From Candidatus Moraniibacteriota bacterium (GTDB lineage: Bacteria > Patescibacteriota > Minisyncoccia > Moranbacterales > UBA9337), in the NCBI GenBank assembly GCA_003507475.1, contig DNVQ01000042.1, positions 7,417 to 22,080 on the forward strand: a DNA stretch of 14,664 nt, written 5' to 3'. Both the position numbers and the translations under genes were made by a program. This document shows, in pieces, positions 1-4,444 of this stretch. Numbering within the stretch: position 1 is the stretch's first letter; each line of letters begins with the position of its first letter. The notes beneath the pieces are model-generated. The model saw only the letters and a list, made by a program, of their open reading frames with translations, ran no database searches and was not told where the DNA came from.

Positions 1-2
1 GT

Positions 3-68
3 ACTCAAGGGGGAGATAAAGAGGGGGTTTCTTTAATCACATATACTAAAAAATATTTACAAACGTAG
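3..68 (+). CDS. 3' end of an unidentified gene (partial)
   Basis: Reading frame 3 is open from the left edge and ends at a TAG at 66-68, giving about 21 residues that begin TQGGDKEGVSLITYTKK. The stop codon touches the first base of a strong rho-independent terminator, which is where the end of a coding region is expected; that placement is the main support. The piece is too short to assign a family, and I do not recognise it. Another frame stops at 34-36, so the frame choice is an inference. Confidence 0.35.
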   Translation, partial: TQGGDKEGVSLITYTKKYLQT

Positions 69-94
69 AGACGCCCCGCCGGGGCGTCTCTTTT
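68..94 (+). terminator. Strong GC-rich intrinsic terminator
   Basis: A perfect 10-bp stem GAGACGCCCC / GGGGCGTCTC encloses a 3-nt GCC loop and is followed at once by TTTT. The T-run lies only on the right, so it terminates plus-strand transcription coming from the gene that ends at about position 68. Its GC content stands out sharply from the AT-rich surroundings. Confidence 0.9.
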
Positions 95-157
95 ATAATT
101 CTCAATTAAATTCTATAATTAAAATATAAACGATATAAAATAATTATGTTTTTATTC

Positions 158-186
158 GTAAATTCGTATAAATTCGTAATTCGTAG
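158..186. repeat. ATTCGTA-type intergenic repeat, copy 1
   Basis: An array of ATTCGTA-like units lies just before the start of the alkyltransferase gene (154-186). The 29 bases at 158-186 match 3042-3070, just upstream of rubrerythrin, at 28 of 29 positions (a single T/C difference). The same element in front of two unrelated genes marks it as a dispersed intergenic repeat or a shared leader element. Confidence 0.7.
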
Positions 187-190
187 GAAA

Positions 191-505
191 ATGAAAAATC
201 ATTCTAATACTAAATTAAAAAAACAATTTGGCGTCCCGAAATTTCGCACCCCTTCCCCTTTTCAAGCTAAGGTTTTTGCGGTGGTTAAAAAAATTCCCAA
301 AGGAAAAACTCTGACTTACAAAGAAGTGGCTCAGAAGATAGGTTCTCCTACGGCTTATCGCGCCGTCGGTAATGCTCTTAATAAAAATTGTTTTAAGGAT
401 GTGCCTTGCCATCGCGTTATCCGTTCTGATGGTAAAATCGGCGGATTTAACCGCGGTCCTCAAAACAAAATAAAAATCCTCAAAGAAGAAGGCTATCTAA
501 AGTAA
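191..505 (+). CDS. ogt: O6-alkylguanine-DNA alkyltransferase, single-domain (MGMT/Ogt family)
   Basis: Family function is direct removal of alkyl groups from O6 of guanine in DNA, by one-way transfer to an active-site cysteine. The 104-residue product has the DNA-binding/active-site domain almost alone: the helix region TYKEVAQKIGSP (42-53), the arginine-finger region YRAVGNALNKN (R57), and the signature PCHRVI with nucleophile C73, followed by GKIGGF (81-86). The usual N-terminal domain of full-length MGMT is absent, the size of alkyltransferase-like (ATL) proteins, but ATLs have W in place of this cysteine, so real transferase activity is likely. The ATG at 191 is chosen over the upstream ATG at 146 because AGGA lies 2 bases before it and the upstream 15 codons are simply the ATTCGTA repeat. 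No operon partner is evident; the next gene is on the other strand. Confidence 0.88.
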   Translation: MKNHSNTKLKKQFGVPKFRTPSPFQAKVFAVVKKIPKGKTLTYKEVAQKIGSPTAYRAVGNALNKNCFKDVPCHRVIRSDGKIGGFNRGPQNKIKILKEEGYLK

Positions 506-718
506 ATATTCAATAAGAAAAATCAACTGCAAAAGTGGTTTCTATCCTGCCCATTTTGCGGGCTTTAAATTAAATATATATCAAATACAGGTTCCACACT
601 TTACAGATAAAATTTAATAAATCAACCCCGCCTGACTTGCCATTATCAACTAATATTTTATTAAATAAAAATTAATACAATGTCGGTTTATTTTTTAGTA
701 TTAGATCATTAGGCATTG

Positions 719-806
719 GCGGGCAGGTCGAAAAGAGCATTAAGAAACTGACACCGAGCGAGGTGTCATCCCTGCCCGCAAAGCTTTGCTTGCATTGCAG
801 GCGGGC
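719..806. repeat. Nested GC-rich inverted repeat with two possible pairings
   Basis: GCGGGCAGG (719-727) pairs perfectly with CCTGCCCGC (771-779) and encloses an inner perfect hairpin GACACC-GAGCGA-GGTGTC (750-767). The right arm's GCCCGC (774-779) can instead pair with GCGGGC (801-806), around the 12-bp palindrome GCAAAGCTTTGC (778-789). The two large pairings exclude each other. The element is either a mobile palindromic repeat or a structured RNA; the sequence alone does not decide. Confidence 0.6.
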
Positions 807-810
807 CAGA

Positions 811-854
811 AAGTAAAATTTCTTAGCGAAGCAATGAGCTATAGAAATTTACTT
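811..854. repeat. Long imperfect hairpin
   Basis: AAGTAAAATTTCT (811-823) and AGAAATTTACTT (843-854) are inverse complements apart from one extra A. Inside them TAGC (824-827) pairs with GCTA (839-842). Together they form a stem of about 16 bp, directly after the preceding GC-rich element. Confidence 0.55.
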
Positions 855-910
855 ATGTGGGATCTCAAAAGATATAAAAATATTTTAGTAGTACGTGTGG
901 CAGTTTTTGT

Positions 911-961
911 AACTTTTTGCTCGCCTCGCTAAGGCTTGTCGAAGCGGGCTGTCAAAAAGTT
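911..961. repeat. Inverted repeat flanking a GC-rich core
   Basis: AACTTTTTG (911-919) and CAAAAAGTT (953-961) are perfect inverse complements around a GC-rich core that itself contains CGCT...AGCG pairing (927-946). Terminal inverted repeats around a short non-coding core are reminiscent of a miniature element, but no target-site duplication was identified. Confidence 0.5.
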
Positions 962-998
962 AGTAAAAAGAATTTAATAGCAAGGTCCTATTGTTAAA

Positions 999-1014
999 CC
1001 TGCCCGCTGGCAGG
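999..1014. repeat. Short GC-rich hairpin CCTGCC-CGCT-GGCAGG
   Basis: A perfect 6-bp stem with a 4-nt loop lies about 45 bp past the thiI stop codon. It carries the word CCTGCCCGC also found at 771-779, so it is a related unit of the repeat cluster. It has no T-run on either side, so it is not a classical terminator. Confidence 0.55.
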
Positions 1015-1057
1015 CAGATATTGAGCATTGATTATTGATTATTTAAAAACTTAATAC

Positions 1058-2224
1058 TTATTTTATAACTTTAATCTCCATATTAACAATGGCTTCGTTT
1101 ATTAATCCATCTACATCCAGCTTATCTTCCGCCAATATTACTTCTTCCAACTTCGCTTTAGTCTCGGGATGTTTAGGAATAAAACGAGTACAGCAATCCT
1201 CATGCGGCAAAATTGAAGTTTCATAAGTTCCAATTTCTTGAGCTTTTCGCATAATTTCTAGCTTATCAAAACCAATCAGCGGCCTAAAAATAGGCATTTT
1301 TACCGCATCATTCGTTACATAAATATTTTCCAAAGTCTGAGAAGCTACCTGAGATAAAACTTCTCCTGTTATAAGCGCCAAAACCTTATTTTGGCGAGCT
1401 ATTTCTTGGGCTATTTTCATCATTAATCTTCGATAAAGTACTACTCTTAATTTTTCCGGGGCTTGCATCACTATCTGCTGTTGAATTTTAGCAAATGGAA
1501 CCATAAATAATTTAGCCTTTCCTTGAAATTTAGAAAGTTCTTGGGTTAATTCTAAAACTTTTTCATTTGAGGCCGTGCTCGTGTAGGGCAAGGAATGAAA
1601 ATGAACAAAGTCTACTTTAGCCCCTCTCTTTAGAGTAAGGTAAGCTGCCACTGGGGAATCAATTCCCCCCGAAAGAAGCGCCAAACATCTGCCTCCACTT
1701 CCAACGGGGAGTCCGCCGACTCCTTGAATTTTATCTACATACACAAAAGCTCTCTTGTTGGCCAATTCCACAAAACATTCTACCTGCGGATCTCTTAGTT
1801 TAACCTTGGCTTTATTTTTTTCTACGACAAACGCGCCTATCTCTCTATTTATTTCTTCACTATTTAAAGAAAAATTTTTATCGGCGCGAGAAGCGGTTAT
1901 TCTAAAATTATCAAAAACTTTATTTTCCAAAAGATTCCAGCAAGTTTTTTTCAATTCTTGGATATCTTGCAAAGACTCCTCGGCAAAAGAAAAATTAACT
2001 ATCCCAAAAACCTCTTTTAAAATCAATAGCTTCTCTTTTTCAATTTTTGATTCTTTTTTAATTTCCACCAATATTCTTCCTGCAATTTTTTGGACTTTCC
2101 AAAATTTATTTTCTCCGAATTCTTTGACAAGTCTTCTGTCAATATTTTCTACCAATTTTTTTTCAAAATAGTTTCTGTTTTTTCCTTTTAGGGCAATCTC
2201 GTCATAATGACAGATTATAATCAT
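1058..2224 (-). CDS. thiI: tRNA 4-thiouridine synthase ThiI
   Basis: ThiI-family enzymes adenylate U8 of tRNA using ATP and insert sulfur delivered by a cysteine desulfurase; in some bacteria they also serve thiazole synthesis. The 388-residue protein has an N-terminal ferredoxin-like region, a THUMP RNA-binding region (about 60-165) and a PP-loop ATPase domain with SGGIDSP at 185-191. The C-terminal conserved block HEDCCTRFIPKHP (341-353) contains C344 and C345. The C-terminal rhodanese domain of the E. coli enzyme is missing, as in shorter Bacillus-type ThiI, so sulfur transfer would have to use the internal cysteines or an external partner. It is monocistronic on minus; the start at 2224 (ATG) begins the typical MIIICHYDEIALKG segment. 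A perfect 16-bp palindrome lies 9 bases upstream of the ATG, and no Shine-Dalgarno is visible. Confidence 0.95.
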   Translation of the reverse strand: MIIICHYDEIALKGKNRNYFEKKLVENIDRRLVKEFGENKFWKVQKIAGRILVEIKKESKIEKEKLLILKEVFGIVNFSFAEESLQDIQELKKTCWNLLENKVFDNFRITASRADKNFSLNSEEINREIGAFVVEKNKAKVKLRDPQVECFVELANKRAFVYVDKIQGVGGLPVGSGGRCLALLSGGIDSPVAAYLTLKRGAKVDFVHFHSLPYTSTASNEKVLELTQELSKFQGKAKLFMVPFAKIQQQIVMQAPEKLRVVLYRRLMMKIAQEIARQNKVLALITGEVLSQVASQTLENIYVTNDAVKMPIFRPLIGFDKLEIMRKAQEIGTYETSILPHEDCCTRFIPKHPETKAKLEEVILAEDKLDVDGLINEAIVNMEIKVIK

Positions 2225-2233
2225 ATCTTTAGC

Positions 2234-2285
2234 TCCGCCAGCTGGCGGATTAACATATTAGCTCCGCCTCCAGTCAGTTAGCGGA
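2234..2285. repeat. Palindrome pair upstream of thiI
   Basis: TCCGCCAGCTGGCGGA (2234-2249) is a perfect 16-bp palindrome. A second unit, TCCGC-N13-GCGGA (2263-2285), follows with the same outer arms. Both are followed by the AT-rich spacer words TTAACATATTA or close variants. The first lies inside the predicted thiI leader on the minus strand. Confidence 0.7.
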
Positions 2286-2360
2286 TAACGAATTAGCTTC
2301 TTAACATATTAACATAAACATTAAAGCATGAAAACATTGAAACAAAAGAGCAAAAAATTA

Positions 2361-2440
2361 AAGTCATTAGTCAAAAGTCACCGAGTCATCGAAATATAAT
2401 TTTTAATCTTGATGACCGATGACCTGATGACTTTTAACTA
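2361..2440. repeat. Large imperfect inverted repeat (GTCATC-rich)
   Basis: The left arm at about 2368-2391 (TAGTCAAAAGTCACCGAGTC and onward) is the approximate inverse complement of the right arm at about 2411-2439, around an AT-rich loop. The arms also carry short direct repeats of GATGACC. It is non-coding and a candidate miniature element or long hairpin. Confidence 0.55.
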
Positions 2441-2535
2441 TTTTAAAATATTATATTTCTATATTACCAAATTCTTAAATTCGCATATTCGAATCATTCG
2501 CATTCATTTGCGTATTTGTATCATATGACAACAAT

Positions 2536-2564
2536 TTGACAACTTCTCTTAATAGGAATAATAT
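2536..2564 (+). promoter_or_regulatory. Sigma70-type promoter of the PerR-like gene
   Basis: A perfect -35 TTGACA (2536-2541) is followed after 17 bp by TAATAT (2559-2564, 4 of 6 to TATAAT). Transcription would begin near 2571, about 20 bases before the ATG at 2593. The -10 overlaps the first of two putative operator repeats. Confidence 0.6.
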
Positions 2565-2584
2565 CTAATTAGGAATAATTACTA
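2553..2584. promoter_or_regulatory. Candidate Fur/PerR operator, tandem 7-1-7 boxes
   Basis: Two copies of TAGGAATAAT..CTA occur 17 bp apart (2553-2567 and 2570-2584). The second is a near-perfect 7-1-7 inverted repeat, TAGGAAT-A-ATTACTA (6 of 7 pairs); the first pairs 5 of 7. This geometry is that of Fur-family boxes. The position over the -10 and start region of a Fur-family gene suggests autorepression. Low complexity of the region limits certainty. Confidence 0.4.
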
Positions 2585-2592
2585 ATAATAAA

Positions 2593-2967
2593 ATGCTCGA
2601 GAGAATAACCAACCAAAAGCAAATCATTCTCAATTATCTGGAAAAAAATAAAAGCCACCCGTCAGCCGAAGAGGTTTTTTTAAATGTTAAAAAAATATTA
2701 CCGCGCATAAGTTTGGCTACTGTCTACAGAAATTTAGAACAATTTGCTCAGACAGGAAAAATTCTAGAAATAAATGGAGCAACAAAAAGATTTGACGGAG
2801 ATATTTCTGACCACCAACATTTTATTTGTAATTCATGCGGCACTGTTTATGATATTTTTTGTAAATTTCCCTCTGCAAAAAATTTTAAAAATCATAATCA
2901 CAAAATTGGAAAAATAGAAAACTATCAAATTTTATTTTACGGAACATGCAAAAAATGCAAAAAATAA
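2593..2967 (+). CDS. perR: Fur-family transcriptional repressor, PerR-type peroxide sensor
   Basis: It is predicted to repress oxidative-stress genes until peroxide oxidises its metal-bound histidines. The 124 residues comprise an N-terminal winged helix (recognition region ISLATVYRNLEQF, 39-51) and a C-terminal dimerisation domain. Residues matching the B. subtilis PerR regulatory site are present: H22, D68 (in RFDG), H74, H76 and D87. Aspartates at the D68 and D87 positions are typical of PerR, where Fur proper has glutamates. A structural zinc site is formed by C79-x2-C82 and C119-x2-C122. The position directly upstream of rubrerythrin and desulfoferrodoxin on the same strand supports a peroxide or oxygen response. 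It has its own TTGACA promoter with candidate operators. The ATG at 2593 gives normal family length; no Shine-Dalgarno is present. Family assignment is certain; PerR rather than Fur or Zur is likely. Confidence 0.88.
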   Translation: MLERITNQKQIILNYLEKNKSHPSAEEVFLNVKKILPRISLATVYRNLEQFAQTGKILEINGATKRFDGDISDHQHFICNSCGTVYDIFCKFPSAKNFKNHNHKIGKIENYQILFYGTCKKCKK

Positions 2968-3004
2968 ATCCGGCTTAAATCAAGGTCAATTTAAAAAATT
3001 TAGT

Positions 3005-3020
3005 TTATATAATATATAAT
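3005..3020 (+). promoter_or_regulatory. Promoter with PerR-box-like palindrome upstream of rubrerythrin
   Basis: TTATATA-A-TATATAA (3005-3019) is a perfect 7-1-7 inverted repeat, sharing 10 of 14 arm positions with the B. subtilis PerR box TTATAATNATTATAA. It contains two overlapping TATAAT hexamers (3008-3013 and 3015-3020), so bound repressor would block the -10. A -35 is poorly defined. Because the region is nearly pure A+T, a chance palindrome cannot be excluded. Confidence 0.4.
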
Positions 3021-3030
3021 AATTAATAGA

Positions 3031-3070
3031 ATTCGTAATTTGTAAATTCGTACAAATTCGTAATTCGTAG
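3031..3070. repeat. ATTCGTA-type intergenic repeat, copy 2
   Basis: The second copy of the element is seen at 158-186; 28 of 29 bases match over 3042-3070. Here an internal hairpin AATTTGTA-AATTCG-TACAAATT (8-bp perfect stem, 3038-3059) is also possible. It ends 4 bases before the rubrerythrin ATG, so it would form most of that gene's 5' leader. Confidence 0.7.
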
Positions 3071-3074
3071 AGTT

Positions 3075-3662
3075 ATGCAAAAAACAATTGAAAATTTAAC
3101 CAAGGCCTTTATCGGCGAATCTCAAGCTCGAAATCGCTATTCGATGTATGCTAAAATTGCTAAAAATGAAGGTTACGAACAAATTTCTGCCATTTTTGAA
3201 GAAACTGCCGATCAAGAAAGGGAACACGCCAAGCAACTTTTTAAAATGATCAACGAATTAAAAAAAGAATCTGGAGAAAACAAATATGAAGAAATAATCG
3301 TTGAAGCTTCTGCCCCCACTGCCTATGGAACTACCATTGAAAATCTTAAATCAGCCGCCCATGGAGAGCATTATGAACATGAAACTATGTATCCCGAGTT
3401 TTCTGCTTTAGCCAAAGAGGAGGGTTTAGTTAAAATTGCAGCTCGACTCACCTCAATTGCCAAAGCAGAAGCCCATCACGAAGAAAGATATTTAAAACTA
3501 TTATCAAACATTGAAAAGGATACTGTTTTTAAAAAAGAAATTGAAAGCGAGTGGACCTGTAGAAAGTGCGGCTATACCCACACCGGCAAAAACGCCCCAC
3601 TCCGATGTCCGGCCTGTGACCACCCAGCTGCCTATTGTCAAATAAAATGCGAACAATATTAA
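3075..3662 (+). CDS. rbr: Rubrerythrin (diiron peroxidase)
   Basis: It reduces hydrogen peroxide to water in the cytoplasm, taking electrons through its rubredoxin domain. The 195 residues hold an N-terminal four-helix ferritin-like domain with diiron ligands E15, the ExxH motif E48-H51, E89, E98 and the second ExxH motif E132-H135. The C-terminal rubredoxin domain binds one iron with C162-x2-C165 and C178-x2-C181. Length is typical of classical rubrerythrin. It sits 107 bp after the PerR-type repressor and 19 bp before desulfoferrodoxin, so it probably shares a transcript with the latter and is repressed by the former. Its leader is made of the ATTCGTA repeat and has no Shine-Dalgarno. Confidence is high. 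Confidence 0.96.
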   Translation: MQKTIENLTKAFIGESQARNRYSMYAKIAKNEGYEQISAIFEETADQEREHAKQLFKMINELKKESGENKYEEIIVEASAPTAYGTTIENLKSAAHGEHYEHETMYPEFSALAKEEGLVKIAARLTSIAKAEAHHEERYLKLLSNIEKDTVFKKEIESEWTCRKCGYTHTGKNAPLRCPACDHPAAYCQIKCEQY

Positions 3663-3681
3663 TTAATTTAAAATTTATATT

Positions 3682-4068
3682 ATGAATGTAAAAAACAAGC
3701 ATGAGATTTATAAATGCAATATTTGCGGAAATATCGTAGAAACACTTTTTGCCGGAGGGGGAGAATTGGTCTGCTGCGGAAAAGCTATGGAATTAAAAGA
3801 AGAAAATACCCAAGAAGCTGCCACCGAAAAGCATGTGCCGGTAATAGAAACAACTGAAAGCGGCATTCGTATTAAAGTAGGAGAAGTTTTGCACCCCATG
3901 GAAGAGGCTCATTATATCCAGTGGATAGAAGTAATTACCAATAACAAATCTTACAAAAAATTCCTTAAGCCTGGAGATGCTCCTGAGACAGAATTTTGCA
4001 TAAATATTGAAGATGTTATAAGCGTAAGGGAGTATTGTAACCTGCACGGCCTTTGGAAAAATATCTAA
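3682..4068 (+). CDS. dfx: Desulfoferrodoxin (2Fe superoxide reductase)
   Basis: It reduces superoxide to hydrogen peroxide without releasing oxygen; the peroxide is then removed by rubrerythrin, encoded immediately upstream. The 128 residues hold a desulforedoxin domain with C12-x2-C15 and the adjacent pair C31-C32 (centre I), then the neelaredoxin-type catalytic domain. Centre II ligands are visible as H51, H71, H77, C119 and H122. The conserved E49-K50 pair lies just before H51, within EKHVPVI. The two-iron (class I) form is therefore complete. It follows rubrerythrin after 19 bp, with no Shine-Dalgarno before the ATG at 3682, and a strong hairpin terminator begins 12 bases past its stop. 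Rubrerythrin plus superoxide reductase is the classic anaerobe or microaerophile defence pair. Confidence 0.96.
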   Translation: MNVKNKHEIYKCNICGNIVETLFAGGGELVCCGKAMELKEENTQEAATEKHVPVIETTESGIRIKVGEVLHPMEEAHYIQWIEVITNNKSYKKFLKPGDAPETEFCINIEDVISVREYCNLHGLWKNI

Positions 4069-4080
4069 AAAATATATTTT

Positions 4081-4104
4081 AAAACAGGCATCGAAGCCTG
4101 TTTT
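4081..4104 (+). terminator. Bidirectional-type terminator after dfx
   Basis: AAAACAGGC-ATCGAA-GCCTGTTTT is a perfect 9-bp stem with a 6-nt loop; the T-run is on the right and an A-run on the left. It starts 12 bases beyond the desulfoferrodoxin stop and ends the stress-gene transcript. The symmetrical A and T runs would let it act from the other strand too. Confidence 0.85.
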
Positions 4105-4165
4105 ATTTATGCATAGATATGTAATATAATAATTCAAATAAGCCACTAAGTTTTACCTCCATCTC

Positions 4166-4208
4166 AAAGAGGTCCAACCTCTTTTGTCTCCGAGGTTGTA
4201 CCTCTGGA
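4166..4208. repeat. Two consecutive GAGGT/ACCTC hairpins
   Basis: AAAGAGGT-CCA-ACCTCTTT (4166-4184) is a perfect 8-bp stem with a 3-nt loop. TCC-GAGGT-TGT-ACCTC-T-GGA (4189-4208) has a 5-bp stem with a 3-nt loop and outer TCC/GGA pairing past one bulged base. The two units share the GAGGT/ACCTC core but have different loops, as expected of related palindromic repeats. Confidence 0.65.
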
Positions 4209-4387
4209 TTATAGCTGAAACAAATTAATTCAATTTAGCTTAAATTCTTATCAGATAGCAAACATGCCCGAATTTAGAATTTTCGAAATTTAAGATTTAT
4301 GAATATAAAATAAATAATGCGATTATTTGCACTACTGTGTTGTTTTAATGTTTTTATAATCATTTGTTTTCATGCTTTTCTCCTCCA

Positions 4388-4416
4388 TTGAAAAAAAGCC
4401 CGAAATAAGCTAAGAT
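4388..4416 (+). promoter_or_regulatory. Possible promoter of the Wzy/WaaL-like gene
   Basis: TTGAAA (4388-4393) and TAAGAT (4411-4416) are spaced by 17 bp, each matching the sigma70 consensus at 4-5 of 6 positions. The putative start point lies about 22 bases before the ATG at 4445. Confidence 0.35.
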
Positions 4417-4444
4417 TATAAAAAGTATCTAAAATAATAATCCT

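Larger units (their letters stand above)
506..1057. other. Gene-free region with clustered GC-rich inverted repeats
   Basis: No convincing coding frame was found on either strand. A weak hairpin GCCC-N7-GGGC at 549-563 could end the alkyltransferase transcript. From about 719 to 1014 there is a run of nested and consecutive inverted repeats, several using the word CCTGCCCGC or its complement; these are listed separately. No tRNA-like or known ncRNA fold was recognised. Confidence 0.6.
2225..2592. other. Intergenic region between thiI and the PerR-type gene
   Basis: This divergent spacer has no plausible gene. Next to thiI it holds GC-rich palindromes; in the middle a large imperfect inverted repeat rich in GTCATC; then degenerate ATTCG words (about 2475-2520) resembling the ATTCGTA element; and finally the probable promoter and operator of the Fur-family gene. 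Separate entries give details. Confidence 0.6.
4105..4444. other. Intergenic region before the polysaccharide polymerase gene
   Basis: No gene was recognised. The region holds two small hairpins at 4166-4208, AT-rich spacer, and a possible promoter at 4388-4416. Short open frames here lack family features and start signals. Confidence 0.55.

Noticed and set aside
146..190. Upstream ATG extension of the alkyltransferase
   Set aside because: The 15 extra codons are made of the ATTCGTA repeat and lack family similarity; ATG 191 has AGGA just upstream.
719..1014. CRISPR array
   Set aside because: Repeats are inverted and unevenly spaced with no constant repeat-spacer unit; no cas genes nearby.
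1755..2171. 138-codon plus-strand frame antisense to thiI
   Set aside because: It lies within the well-supported thiI gene; its composition is that of a shadow frame (S, F, L runs).
2475..2525. ATTCG-rich stretch with TTCGAATC resembling a tRNA T-loop
   Set aside because: No acceptor, D or anticodon stems can be drawn around it; no tRNA gene was found in the window.
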